From Ignavibacteriales bacterium (lineage in GTDB: Bacteria; Bacteroidota; Ignavibacteria; Ignavibacteriales; Ignavibacteriaceae), in assembly GCA_016709155.1 (NCBI GenBank), contig JADJEI010000013.1:372001-436000 (forward strand): DNA of 64,000 nt, given 5' to 3'. The notes beneath the pieces were generated by a model that had not been told where the DNA came from, did not search any database, and saw only the letters and a list, made by a program, of their open reading frames with translations. Below are positions 1-9,272 of the stretch, piece after piece. Made by a program: the position numbers and the translations under genes. Position 1 is the first letter of the stretch, and every line of letters begins with the position of its first letter.

Positions 1-733
1 GACCGGTCATTGCAAGATCAATCGCATCTTGCTGAGAAATAACCCCTACGCCTTCAAGACGTTCGATAAAAATTCTGTTTGTATTTAACAGTTGTTCACA
101 CTCTGTCAAATTAGGTTCAAATTGATCAATAAACCATCGTGCAATTTTCTCGGCTTCCGGCTGAATGTCATTAGCTACTCCGCCAATTCGTGTATAGCTG
201 TTTGTAAATCGAGCACCGCATAGGATATCCCAAATATCAAGGATTTTTTCCCTCTCCCTTAACGTCCATAAAAATACAGTTAGTGCTCCTACATCCATAG
301 CAAGCGAACCAATTGCCACAAGATGCGAAGCAATTCTTGAAAGTTCTGCAACGAGCATCCTGATGTATTGTGCACGAGGGGGTACTTCGATGCCGGCGAG
401 CTTTTCAACTGCTGTAACCCATGCAACATTGTTTGCCAATGGCGAAAGATAATCTAATCTATCGGTGTGAGGTATATATTCATGGTAAGACATGTTCTCG
501 GCCATTTTTTCATAGCCGCGATGAAGATAGCCAAGATCAGGAACGCAAGCCACAACAGTTTCGCCGTCTAATCTCAATAATAATCTGAGTACGCCATGAG
601 TAGCGGGATGCTGCGGACCCATATTTAGAATCATTTCATTTTCAAGCGCGTCTTCAACGGTAATAGTAGTATCAGCATCGAGTAATGCTTGAATAATTTT
701 AGGATGAACTTCGTCTTTTTCTAATTTCTGCAT
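1..733 (-). CDS. nuoD: NADH-quinone oxidoreductase subunit D, N-terminal part (runs off left edge)
   Basis: Peripheral-arm subunit of respiratory complex I that forms much of the quinone pocket with NuoB. About 244 residues are visible from the ATG at 731-733 (complement); the rest lies outside the window. Family signatures are clear: NMGPQHPATHG at residues 37-47 carries the quinone-site histidines, followed by the PDLGYLHRGYEK segment and the HTDRLDYLSP segment. The ~30 residues before the family core are poorly conserved in general. It starts 6 nt after the nuoC stop, so it is the fourth gene of the nuoABCD run. Identity is certain; only the C-terminus is unseen. Confidence 0.96.
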   Translation of the reverse strand, partial: MQKLEKDEVHPKIIQALLDADTTITVEDALENEMILNMGPQHPATHGVLRLLLRLDGETVVACVPDLGYLHRGYEKMAENMSYHEYIPHTDRLDYLSPLANNVAWVTAVEKLAGIEVPPRAQYIRMLVAELSRIASHLVAIGSLAMDVGALTVFLWTLREREKILDIWDILCGARFTNSYTRIGGVANDIQPEAEKIARWFIDQFEPNLTECEQLLNTNRIFIERLEGVGVISQQDAIDLAMTG

Positions 734-739
734 ATTGCC

Positions 740-1228
740 TTACTTCTTAGGTAGTGGTAAAGATCCTGGAATGCCTGTTAACGGAAAATCTTTTCTTAAA
801 GGGTGGTATTCAAATTCTTCGGGCATGTACATTCTTCTCAAGTCAGGGTGGGTATTAAATTTAATTCCATACATATCATAAGTTTCGCGTTCCTGCCAAT
901 TAGCAGATTTCCACACAGAAGTAACAGAGTCAATAGTACAATCTGATTCATCAACATTAGCTTTTAATCGAAGTCGGAAATTATTTTTTAATGAATAAAT
1001 ATTATAAACAACTGTGAATCTATTTTTTCTTACCGCCCAATCTATTGCAGTTATATCTGTACAGAATAGAAACTCTAATTCGGGATTTGATTTGAGAAAC
1101 TTACAGACAGGAATTATAAAATTCTTATCGAATGAAAGAGTCAGCTCGTTTCTAAAATCGGTGGTATCAATTTTCAATTCAGGGAATTGACCATTTATTT
1201 TTTTTAATAATATTTCTTTGAATTCCAT
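740..1228 (-). CDS. nuoC: NADH-quinone oxidoreductase subunit C
   Basis: The 30-kDa-type subunit of complex I, in the hydrophilic arm next to NuoB and NuoD. 162 residues, a normal length for an unfused NuoC. The family signature ERETYDMYGIKFNTHPDLRRM lies near residues 112-132, followed by a PLRKDFPL motif. It is separated from nuoB by 4 nt and from nuoD by 6 nt, which indicates one mRNA. NuoC and NuoD are separate genes here, unlike the NuoCD fusion of enterobacteria. Confidence 0.95.
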   Translation of the reverse strand: MEFKEILLKKINGQFPELKIDTTDFRNELTLSFDKNFIIPVCKFLKSNPELEFLFCTDITAIDWAVRKNRFTVVYNIYSLKNNFRLRLKANVDESDCTIDSVTSVWKSANWQERETYDMYGIKFNTHPDLRRMYMPEEFEYHPLRKDFPLTGIPGSLPLPKK

Positions 1229-1232
1229 AAAA

Positions 1233-1754
1233 TTAATTATTCTGAATTACTGTCAATTCCGGAAGTTTAACATTTTGAAAATCTCTTGCTTTTGTGTTAC
1301 CAATTTTTTCCTGAATCTGAATAAGTGCATTCAAAAGATTATCAGGACGGGGAGGGCAGCCGGCTAAATAAATATCTACCGGTAAAAATTGATCAATCCC
1401 CTGCACAACAGAATATGAACGATACATACCGCCGGTTGAGGTGCAAGCGCCCATAGCAATCACCCATTTTGGGTCGGGCATTTGATCGTAAATTTTTCTA
1501 ACAACAGGAGCCATCTTGTAAGTAACTGTCCCGGCAACAATCATCAAATCACATTGGCGGGGGGTAAAGCGCATCACTTCAGACCCGAAGCGCGCAATAT
1601 CATACTTCGGATCGCCGGAAGCCATCATCTCGATTGCACAGCACGAGATTCCCATCGGCATTGGCCAAACTGAATTTTTTCTTGACCACGCAATTAATGC
1701 ATCAACCGTGGTTGTAAAAAATCCATCCTGTGTCAGCTTTGCTTCTAATCCCAT
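1233..1754 (-). CDS. nuoB: NADH-quinone oxidoreductase subunit B
   Basis: Complex I subunit carrying iron-sulfur cluster N2, the last electron carrier before quinone. 173 residues. The cluster ligands are visible: the adjacent pair C38-C39 in ISCCAIEMM, the cysteine in AMGACTSTGG, and the one in YLAGCPPRP. The 5' end overlaps the 3' end of nuoA by 10 nt, so translation is probably coupled. Length and motifs are ordinary for the family. Confidence 0.97.
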   Translation of the reverse strand: MGLEAKLTQDGFFTTTVDALIAWSRKNSVWPMPMGISCCAIEMMASGDPKYDIARFGSEVMRFTPRQCDLMIVAGTVTYKMAPVVRKIYDQMPDPKWVIAMGACTSTGGMYRSYSVVQGIDQFLPVDIYLAGCPPRPDNLLNALIQIQEKIGNTKARDFQNVKLPELTVIQNN

Positions 1755-2113
1755 TTGAAAGCGCCTTTCTTATAAGCATATAAATATCCAAGCTCAAGTA
1801 TAATTAGAAATATCAACATCGAAATAAAAACACTTATGCCACTCTCTTGAAACATTCTTCTAAATTCAACAGCCCAGGGGTAAACAAAAATAACCTCTAT
1901 ATCAAAAATTATAAACAGCATTGCAACAAGATAATACTTAACAGAGACTCTTTCGTGTGTGGTACCAACCGGTTTCATTCCACTTTCATAAGTAGAATTT
2001 TTCTCGCCTGTCGGTCTCTGCGGTCCGAAAATGCCGGAGGAAAAAACTGTTGCAACTGCAAATATTAAAGCAAATGCAATTACAAGAAATACGGGTATGT
2101 ATTGTTCAATCAT
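1745..2113 (-). CDS. nuoA: NADH-quinone oxidoreductase subunit A
   Basis: Small membrane subunit of complex I, 122 residues with three hydrophobic segments (about residues 7-27, 62-82 and 92-114). The loop between helices 1 and 2 carries the NSTYESGMKPVG motif typical of NuoA, with the YESG core. It is the first gene of the visible nuo run on the minus strand; the operon promoter should lie in 2114-2244. The nuoB start lies inside its 3' end. Confidence 0.95.
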   Translation of the reverse strand: MIEQYIPVFLVIAFALIFAVATVFSSGIFGPQRPTGEKNSTYESGMKPVGTTHERVSVKYYLVAMLFIIFDIEVIFVYPWAVEFRRMFQESGISVFISMLIFLIILELGYLYAYKKGAFKWD

Positions 2114-2244
2114 TTTATTAGTTAAAAATTTGATGTGCTAAATTATTCATTTTTTATTTGATTGTCAATTTAAACATTATTCTTATCACCTCCTTTTTTC
2201 ATAATGAATTCGGCAGTGACAAAGCCAACATCAGAGAATAATTA

Positions 2245-2799
2245 TCATTCTATTTTATAAAGTACTGCCGGTGGATAACTTGTAAACACAAGCGCTGTTA
2301 ATCCGGGGTGTTCAGACTGCGGGTCAAGCAGCGAAATAAACTCCCGCCTTAATTGAGCTTCTATCTCGCTGAAGTAGAGATATTTCACTTTGTTATTTCT
2401 CAGGGTGGTTATAAAATCATTATAATTATCTTCGAGAGGGAGTGGTTTGAATTTCATATTTAAATAATAAGCGATATGTGCTTTACGAGCTGCAATTATT
2501 ACCTCATCCTGAGGCGGCTTAATATTTTTGTTAAACCAATCCTTTATTACTAATAATTCATTCGGACCGGAATTGATTATCCCGGAATTATAATTGTAAG
2601 CTTTAACAGCAGTGATACAAACTAAAATAGAAAGAAGTATTATTCTCAATGCGGCAGGTATTTTTTCAGTGACGGGATTATTCCTATTTAAAATTGTACT
2701 GACTGCTATTGAACAATAGAATGGAATCAGGAACATTGAAAACCTTTCACCATAGAATAACAACAGTAGCAAAGCGAAGAAGAAAAAATTTACCAACAA
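2245..2799 (-). CDS. Membrane glycosyltransferase (ArnT/PMT-like), C-terminal fragment after a frameshift
   Basis: This reading frame is the continuation of the gene that begins at 3860. It holds further hydrophobic segments (LVNFFFFALLLLLFYGERF, then a second helix near residue 50) and a periplasmic C-terminal domain. The apparent start is only a TTG inside the parent gene. Adding one A to the seven-base A run (T run at 2823-2829 on the plus strand) joins the two frames into one smooth protein of about 540 residues. The segment around NYNDFITTLRNNKVKYLYFSE resembles the soluble tail of family-39-type glycosyltransferases. It is not an independent gene. Confidence 0.7.
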   Translation of the reverse strand: MLVNFFFFALLLLLFYGERFSMFLIPFYCSIAVSTILNRNNPVTEKIPAALRIILLSILVCITAVKAYNYNSGIINSGPNELLVIKDWFNKNIKPPQDEVIIAARKAHIAYYLNMKFKPLPLEDNYNDFITTLRNNKVKYLYFSEIEAQLRREFISLLDPQSEHPGLTALVFTSYPPAVLYKIE

Positions 2800-3860
2800 A
2801 TACGCAAACCCGATAGTGTTGATTTTTTTAGAGGCTTATTAAAAAGGAGTAGAAAAAATCCAAGTGCGATAAAAAGTCCTATATGCCAGCCGGTAAGCTT
2901 TTCCATATCACCTAAATAGTGATCGGGAATATTATTTAGTGTATTCGAAATAAATAATCCAGGATCTTTTAAGATGACCTGCGACATTGATGTAAAGGAT
3001 TTACTTTCTTTAAACCAAAATTCATCCCATCCTATTTTACCTTTTCCGTAAAGTTCATAGGCAATGTTTTTATAATTTTCATTATAAAAAAAACTCCCTT
3101 TTTCTTTTAAGCAATAAATCCCCCAAGGTGAAATAGTTAAAATAAAAACTGAAATAAAAAGAGCTGATACAATCAGTCTCTTTTTAAAATCAATTTTCCA
3201 GTAATTGATAAATAAAATCACTATAACAAAACTAAATAAGAAAAGTCCGTTATATCTTGTCAAATATGAAAGCCCGCCGAAAAAAGAAGCAAGCAAAATA
3301 TTAGTTGTGTTAAATTGGTTTGCTTTGAAAAAGAAAAACACAGCAGCACTTACTAATGCAATAAAAAACATATCCGTGCCTGCACTGTAAGTGTATTGAA
3401 TGAATATTGGATTTAAGATGATTAAAAGCGTAACAGGAGTTGCAACTAATGGTGAAAAAATATTTTTTAATGTTTCGAAAGAAAAATAAATTATGAATGC
3501 GGCAGAAACTAAACCAAGAATAATTCCGCCGGTAAAAAAATCTCCGAATGCCAAACCAAAAACGGAAAGAACCATTGGATAGAGCGGTCCATGGAACTGT
3601 TCAATCTGCACGGTGCCCTTAAGAAAATGTTGTGCAGCGGGAACATAGTTCCAATAAAAATCCGTTTCGACTCCGTAATCTCCAATCTTGTGAAGCGATA
3701 AACTGATCAACCCTAAAATGATTGAATATGAAATAGCGAAGATAAAACCAAGATGTTTATATTCGATTATCTTTTGCAATTTCATAAAAAGTGAGTTGGC
3801 GCTTTGTTCATTGCTAATTTCAACTTTAGAATTTTTACGAAGTTTATTTTTTTTGGGCAT
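2790..3860 (-). CDS. Polyprenyl-phosphate-dependent membrane glycosyltransferase (ArnT/PMT/RgtA-like), N-terminal part
   Basis: Integral membrane protein with about nine hydrophobic helices after a basic, cytoplasmic N-terminus (residues 1-35). Family 39/83-type enzymes move a sugar from a lipid-phosphate donor to lipid A, glycan or protein. The periplasmic loop after helix 1, with an acidic VETDFYWNYVPAAQHFLKG stretch and a GPLYP motif, is the typical catalytic loop of this fold. The frame breaks near 2823 at an A7 run, and the real C-terminus is read in the 2245-2799 frame. Acceptor and donor cannot be told. Divergent from the lipoprotein gene at 3999. Confidence 0.72.
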   Translation of the reverse strand: MPKKNKLRKNSKVEISNEQSANSLFMKLQKIIEYKHLGFIFAISYSIILGLISLSLHKIGDYGVETDFYWNYVPAAQHFLKGTVQIEQFHGPLYPMVLSVFGLAFGDFFTGGIILGLVSAAFIIYFSFETLKNIFSPLVATPVTLLIILNPIFIQYTYSAGTDMFFIALVSAAVFFFFKANQFNTTNILLASFFGGLSYLTRYNGLFLFSFVIVILFINYWKIDFKKRLIVSALFISVFILTISPWGIYCLKEKGSFFYNENYKNIAYELYGKGKIGWDEFWFKESKSFTSMSQVILKDPGLFISNTLNNIPDHYLGDMEKLTGWHIGLFIALGFFLLLFNKPLKKSTLSGLRICW

Positions 3861-3998
3861 GCGTGAATTATTTTCCTGTAATATGTTTCTGTATGATTTA
3901 TTTAAAAATACTGAAATCGAGTAAATGATTGGTTAATAAATTTTTAACCCGCAAAGAAATAATTCTTTTTTTATTTTGAAGTCGAAATAAAAACTAAG

Positions 3999-4970
3999 AT
4001 GACAAAATACTTTTTCATAATAATTATTCTTTCACTATCTGTGATTTCCTGTGAAAGATTAACTGAAACCTCAATCGCTGACGACGGTCTCCCCCCGGCT
4101 GTACCGGTTGGATTAAGAATCGTCTTCAGTTATGACGGAGAGGTTGGTTTGGAATGGAATGCAAATAACGAAGCTGATATTCGCGGCTATAACATCTATC
4201 GAAGAGAGAATAAGGCTGCTTCAATATTAATCGCTTTTACATCCGACAGTTATTTTTTTGATGATTCATTGAATTACGACTCGCAATACTTTTACAAAAT
4301 TAGCGCCATTGATTTAGCGGGAGAGGAAAGCGCCGCTTCTTCAGAGGTACTTGCTGAACCCGAAAATATTTATTCTCCTATCGCTCCAAGGTTTCCGGCA
4401 GTTAATGCAAGGAATTGGGAAGAAAATTTATCTGTTTACTTAAGCTGGGAAAAAAGTTTTGAATCCGACGTCGAAAAGTATTTTGTATTTAGAAGTGAAG
4501 AACAGACTTTTATTGCCGACACAAACTCATTCATTGGAGAATCAACTCAAAATTATTTTAGCGATACAACTGCTTTGAAATTGGACACTAAGTACTTTTA
4601 CAAAATTGAAGCTATTGATAAGGGTGGGTTGATAAGCACTCCAAGCGAGGAAGTGAGTGATGAAATTTATCAGTCTGCGTCTTTGATCTTTCCACAGGAC
4701 AGTGCAGAGGTGGTTTATTTCGATTATTTTAAAATCAAAACAATCAATAAACCAGCAGCTTATCGGATAAGTGTGATGACTAATCCATATTTTAGCGAGT
4801 ATTGGGCGACTGAGTTTTACTCTGAAGCAGCCGATGATACAATATCTGTGCGCTTTAACCCCGATTATGTTGACGCGAACGTTAGATACTATTTGCGAAT
4901 TGCTGTTTACTCAATTAGCGAGCAGCCGAACAGTATTTCTAATCTTTATAATTTTATAATAGTACCTTAA
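3999..4970 (+). CDS. Lipoprotein with two fibronectin type III domains
   Basis: 323 residues. The signal peptide ends in a lipobox (SVISC, Cys18), so the mature protein is probably lipid-anchored in the envelope. Two fibronectin-III-like modules follow: one at about residues 34-120 with VGLEWNANNEADIRGYNIYRR, and one at about 130-225 with VYLSWEKSFESDVEKYFVFRS. Both show the W...D...Y.(I/V)(Y/F)R pattern of Bacteroidota extracellular FnIII repeats. A further beta-rich domain ends the protein. No catalytic motif is seen. The next gene, 26 nt downstream, encodes a secreted barrel-like protein, so the two may form an envelope pair. Confidence 0.75.
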   Translation: MTKYFFIIIILSLSVISCERLTETSIADDGLPPAVPVGLRIVFSYDGEVGLEWNANNEADIRGYNIYRRENKAASILIAFTSDSYFFDDSLNYDSQYFYKISAIDLAGEESAASSEVLAEPENIYSPIAPRFPAVNARNWEENLSVYLSWEKSFESDVEKYFVFRSEEQTFIADTNSFIGESTQNYFSDTTALKLDTKYFYKIEAIDKGGLISTPSEEVSDEIYQSASLIFPQDSAEVVYFDYFKIKTINKPAAYRISVMTNPYFSEYWATEFYSEAADDTISVRFNPDYVDANVRYYLRIAVYSISEQPNSISNLYNFIIVP

Positions 4971-4996
4971 ATTGAAACTAAAATTATTCTAAAATA

Positions 4997-6894
4997 TTGA
5001 AGCAGCTATCCGTCGTATTTATTCTTATGTTTTCTATTTTGGTATCAGCGCAGGAGAATCCTGATTCATTAGAATTAATTCAAACCGAGATACTTCCAAA
5101 TGTTTTTAAAACAAGTTTTGAAAAACAATTAAATACTTTTTCACTTCGAGGTGGTTTTTTATTCAACACTTCGATGAATAAATTAAGCTTGAAAGTGAAT
5201 GAAGATTATTATTCAACCTTTGTTCGTTCTACTACTAAAAGCATTCGGGATGAACAATCTCTTGCAATTCTCTCTTCCTACTTATTCTCCTCTGATTTTT
5301 CACTCGGCAGTGAAATAATAAATAATATTTTTTCCGACAGCAGAAAGATTGAAATCAATCAAGCTTCTGTATCCAGTGCCGTATTTTTTTCGCAATACAT
5401 TCCATTAGAAAAAATATACTTGACACCTTTTTTAGGCTACTCAAATAATCGTCAGATCGGCGAAAATGATTCCGGACCGGTTTATGGAATTGAAGGACTT
5501 GCTGATGAACTTGCTGTGGATGAATTTATTTTCCTTTCACAACTGAAATTCAGAAATGAAGATATCTCTCCCAGAAAAAACACACTCAGAAATTTGCAGC
5601 TTGTAATTACAAATTATTTTCAGCCGGAAGTTAGTAACTCAATCACGGCGGGGTTTATTCAAAACAGAAAGGATTTTTATTTCACCGCTGATTCACTTGT
5701 CTCTCAAACTTTCGATGTCGCAAACAATATTCAAAGCCGTACTGAATCTAACTATCTGATTCAGGATAGATTAATCTACAACAATTTGTTTGAAGATTTT
5801 TCTCTCGACTTACTTGGACGATTAAATTTTAAATCAATTGACCGGGATACACGTTACCGAATAAACAGCCTCCAATCTTCTTCGGTGTTTGATACACGAA
5901 TTGAAGAATTTCGTATTGAACTCGAATCAACGGTTGCCTATTCTTCTGATTCATTCGACGCATTACTACGGGCAAATTATGCCGAACGCGATGAGAAACA
6001 TTTAACAAAAAGATTCGAAGGTATTGATGAAAGTTTTTACCTCGAAAGATCAGAATCAGAAAGCAATAAAAATAATGTTTCACTTCGTGCTTCTGTTTCA
6101 ATAACAAGCGGCTGGAAAATTTCTAAACGTGATTATCTTTCTCTGAATTTTTTCCAAAGTAAGCTTAGGTACGATACGCCAAGCCTGGATAATAGCGACG
6201 ACCGTGATGAAATTCTTTCAATAGTGCGTTTGAAATATTCAAGATTCATAAATTCACTTTTCGAAGCCTTCATCACTGTCGAAGGTACGTTGAGTCACGT
6301 TGTTTATTTATTTTCGGACAGGAGTTCCAACAATAATTTAAACAGAATATTAGCTTTAACCACCGGCGGCAACTACAAAGGAAAAAATATTTCATCTATG
6401 AATAGTTTCACTGTCTCGGCTAATTATACCGTTTACGATTTTGAAGATCTTAACCCGAACTACAGAAGTTTTTCGTACAGGCAGTTTACCGCGCTCGATT
6501 CTTCCTCGATAAAACTTGATAAAAATCTTTCGTTAATTTTTTATGGGTACGCAAAATTATCAGAGCAGGGTGATTTGAAGTGGGCAAGTTTTTCAACTAA
6601 ACCGGTTAGGTTTAATGAAGAACTACTGGCTGAGCCAAAAGCTTCAACACAATTTGCAGGATTCATTTTCGCTGCCGGAGCAAGATTATTTTCATTGCGA
6701 ACTTTTAAATATGACAATGAAGAAAAATTATTGACTCAAGGTATTTAAGCATAGGACCGATTTGCGAATTGACGAAAACGCTTGGCACTGATTTATTTGT
6801 CAGACTAACCGGCTGGTACGAATTTATCATAGTCAATAAAATTGATCAGAAGGAACAAACCAGTTTAAATCTTCAAATGAATTGGAGTTTTTAG
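4997..6894 (+). CDS. Predicted outer-membrane beta-barrel protein (frameshifted near its 3' end)
   Basis: Starts at a TTG followed by an N-terminal signal peptide (LSVVFILMFSILVSAQ). The rest is dense in alternating hydrophobic/polar strands with aromatic ends, as in a transmembrane beta-barrel; I recognise no named family. The frame stops at 6748. Reading one base shifted from about 6737 extends it by some 50 residues (start YLSIGPICELTKTLG) to the TAG at 6892-6894, ending in LQMNWSF, a proper barrel-type C-terminus with terminal Phe. One missing base between CAA and GGTATT explains this. Probably co-transcribed with the FnIII lipoprotein upstream. Confidence 0.62.
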
Positions 6895-6945
6895 CGTTGC
6901 AGGTAAAAATATTTTTCTTATTTTCCATTAAAAATTTAGAATACT

Positions 6946-7356
6946 TTGCCGGAAAACAAATATCACCTCGAAATAGACAGCGATCCGAATAATTTAATTA
7001 CGGTTGAAGAATTCGTTAATTACTTCGGCAGGGATTTAAATCTCAGTGAAGAAAAGATTGCCCACTTGCTGCTCACTGTTACAGAAGCAACCACCAATGC
7101 CATCATTCACGGCAACAAATGTGACCCTAAAAAATTAGTTGTAATTGATGTTTGGGTTGAAAACAGCAGCCTTTTTATTTCGGTTAAGGACAGTGGAAAA
7201 GGATTTGATCCTTCTGCTTTGCCTGACCCGACTGAGACAGATAATTTGTTAAAAGACTCAGGAAGGGGTGTGTATCTTATGAAAGTTTACATGGATGAAA
7301 TTAAATTCAATGTCACTGATCAGGGAACTGAAACTCTTCTAATGCTAAAATTATAG
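6946..7356 (+). CDS. Anti-sigma-factor-type serine kinase / ATP-binding protein (RsbW/SpoIIAB-like)
   Basis: 136 residues with a stand-alone GHKL ATPase domain (HATPase_c_2). The N box reads TEATTNAIIHGN (about residues 46-57), the G1 box DSGKGFDP, and the G2 box GRGVYLMK. Proteins of this type bind and phosphorylate anti-sigma antagonists in partner-switching pathways. No STAS antagonist, PP2C phosphatase or sigma factor is adjacent, so the partner is unknown. It starts with TTG at 6946; no better ATG is present at the conserved N-terminus. The gene stands between the barrel protein and mdh. Confidence 0.82.
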   Translation: MPENKYHLEIDSDPNNLITVEEFVNYFGRDLNLSEEKIAHLLLTVTEATTNAIIHGNKCDPKKLVVIDVWVENSSLFISVKDSGKGFDPSALPDPTETDNLLKDSGRGVYLMKVYMDEIKFNVTDQGTETLLMLKL

Positions 7357-7451
7357 CACTCTCTTTAAAACTCCTTCCTTTGCAATTAGCACACCACATC
7401 AGTAATTTTCAACTGTAATTAAATTATTATTTAAGAAATACAGGAGAAATT

Positions 7452-8417
7452 ATGTCACGCAAAAAAATATCTTTGATAGGTGGAGGACAAATCGGCGGAG
7501 TTCTCACTCAGTTAATTGCAACAAGACAGCTTGGTGATGTCGTTCTATTCGATATTGTCGAAGACATGCCGCAAGGTAAATGCCTCGATGTTGTCGAAGC
7601 TTCAAGAATTGACGGCTTTGACGTGAATGTTAAAGGCACAAACAATTATAAAGACATTGAAGGTTCTGATATTGTTATCATCACTGCAGGACTGCCGCGT
7701 AAACCCGGAATGAGCAGAGATGACTTGCTTGTTACTAACGCAAAAATTATGAAAAGCGTTGCAGAAAATGTAAAGCAGTATGCACCAAATTCAATTGCAA
7801 TAATTATTTCCAACCCCCTTGATGCAATGGTTACTCTATTTAAAAAAATCACGGGCTTTGCTGCGAATAAAGTTATCGGACAAGCCGGTGTGCTTGATTC
7901 GTCACGCTTTGCTACATTTATCGCGTGGGAACTTGGCGTATCTGTAAAAGATGTAAACGCAATGGTACTTGGCGGACACGGCGATACGATGGTTCCGATT
8001 GTACGATATGCAAATGTAAATGGCATCCCTGCAATGGAATTGCTCGAAAGAAAATATAAAGATAAAACCAAAGCTGCTGAAATAATGAAAGCAATGGTTG
8101 AAAGAACCAAAGCTGCCGGCGGCGAAGTTGTAAAACTTTTAAAGACCGGTTCAGCTTTTTACTCCCCCGCTTCATCAGCAATCTCAATGGCAGAATCAAT
8201 TATCTATGACGAAAAACGAGTGCTTCCGGTTTGTGCTTATTTAAATGGCGAATTTGGATGCACCGGCTATTACGTTGGTGTTCCGGCAGTGCTTGGTTCA
8301 AACGGCGTTGAAAAAATTGTAGAGTTTGAACTTAATACAGAAGAGAAAGCACAATTGGATAACTCAATTACCGCGGTGAAAAATCTTGTTGTTGATATGG
8401 AGCGATTGGGATTCTGA
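7452..8417 (+). CDS. mdh: Malate dehydrogenase
   Basis: NAD-dependent interconversion of malate and oxaloacetate in the TCA cycle. 321 residues, of the lactate-dehydrogenase-like MDH type. GGGQIGG (residues 10-16) is the nucleotide-binding turn. LPRKPGMSRDD holds the substrate arginines R83 and R89; Arg rather than Gln at the first position marks malate rather than lactate specificity. The catalytic histidine is H176 in GGHGDTMVP. An AGGAGAAA Shine-Dalgarno-like stretch precedes the ATG. Transcription ends at the hairpin at 8439-8470, shared with the convergent rpmA. Confidence 0.97.
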   Translation: MSRKKISLIGGGQIGGVLTQLIATRQLGDVVLFDIVEDMPQGKCLDVVEASRIDGFDVNVKGTNNYKDIEGSDIVIITAGLPRKPGMSRDDLLVTNAKIMKSVAENVKQYAPNSIAIIISNPLDAMVTLFKKITGFAANKVIGQAGVLDSSRFATFIAWELGVSVKDVNAMVLGGHGDTMVPIVRYANVNGIPAMELLERKYKDKTKAAEIMKAMVERTKAAGGEVVKLLKTGSAFYSPASSAISMAESIIYDEKRVLPVCAYLNGEFGCTGYYVGVPAVLGSNGVEKIVEFELNTEEKAQLDNSITAVKNLVVDMERLGF

Positions 8418-8438
8418 TTTAAATAAAATTTCGATATA

Positions 8439-8470
8439 AAAAACCCGATCCATTTCTGAATCGGGTTTTT
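8439..8470. terminator. Bidirectional intrinsic terminator between mdh and rpmA
   Basis: An 11-base stem AAAAACCCGAT (8439-8449) pairs with ATCGGGTTTTT (8460-8470) across a 10-base loop. The A-rich left side and T-rich right side allow it to end both the mdh (+) and the rplU-rpmA (-) transcripts, which converge here. Confidence 0.9.
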
Positions 8471-8491
8471 CATTTCAAAACCTATTAAATT

Positions 8492-8749
8492 TTAGTTAAC
8501 AGGATGTACGCTGATGAATTGTCTATCGCCGCGTTTAGTTTCAAATTTTACTACTCCATTCACAGTTGCAAATAAAGTATCGTCGCCGCCTTTCATAACG
8601 TTTGTGCCTGGATGAAATTTCGTTCCGCGCTGACGAACTAAAATATTTCCTGCAAGCACTTGTTCGCCGCCAAATCTTTTAACGCCGAGCCGCTGTGCGT
8701 TGCTGTCTCTTCCGTTTCTTGTTGAGCCTTGACCTTTTTTATGAGCCAT
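8492..8749 (-). CDS. rpmA: 50S ribosomal protein L27
   Basis: 85 residues, normal length. The N-terminus MAHKKGQGSTRNGRDSN is the flexible tail that reaches the peptidyl-transferase centre; it starts directly with MAHKKG and has no Firmicutes-type cleavable leader. GGDDTLFATVNGVVKF follows. It lies 16 nt after rplU, the usual L21-L27 pair. Confidence 0.98.
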   Translation of the reverse strand: MAHKKGQGSTRNGRDSNAQRLGVKRFGGEQVLAGNILVRQRGTKFHPGTNVMKGGDDTLFATVNGVVKFETKRGDRQFISVHPVN

Positions 8750-8765
8750 TATTTAATCTCCTATT

Positions 8766-9074
8766 TTAACCGATCTTTGTTACTTCAATTCTTGTTAACT
8801 GCTGTCTGTGCCCGTTCTTTTTATCGTACCCCGTCCTTCTTTTTTTCTTAAAGACAATTACTTTATCGTCTTTAAGATGTTGGAGTACACGAGCGACAAC
8901 TTTTACTCCGGAAACTTTTGGGTTTCCTACTTTTGTTCCTTCGTCGTCTGAGTAAAGAAGAATGTTATCAAATACAACATTCGTATCTGTTTCTTCTTTC
9001 AATTTCGGAACGTAATATTTTTTGTTTTCCTCAACTTTGAACTGTTGACCTAGTATATCTACGACTGCGAACAT
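8766..9074 (-). CDS. rplU: 50S ribosomal protein L21
   Basis: 102 residues, normal length. Signatures are the MFAVVDILGQQFKVEE start and the basic C-terminal KKKRRTGYDKKNGHRQQLTRIEV segment typical of L21. First gene of the rplU-rpmA operon; its promoter should lie within 9075-9272, which is otherwise empty. Confidence 0.98.
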   Translation of the reverse strand: MFAVVDILGQQFKVEENKKYYVPKLKEETDTNVVFDNILLYSDDEGTKVGNPKVSGVKVVARVLQHLKDDKVIVFKKKRRTGYDKKNGHRQQLTRIEVTKIG

Positions 9075-9272
9075 TATTTCCTCTGATTCTTAAAAATTAG
9101 GTGACAAATGTAACAAAATTGCCTTGATAAGTCAACCATAAGAGCAATGTTTTTCTTTAAAATCTTTCTTTCATAAACGAACCGAGGCTGACTATGATTA
9201 TAATTTCTTATGAAAATTGGCTTTTTTTTAAGAAATTCAAACAACTGATATTTTTTCTCAATTTAATTTAAT

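Noticed and set aside
7646..8110. Long minus-strand frame inside mdh
   Set aside because: Mirror of a conserved gene; mdh has all catalytic motifs on the plus strand.
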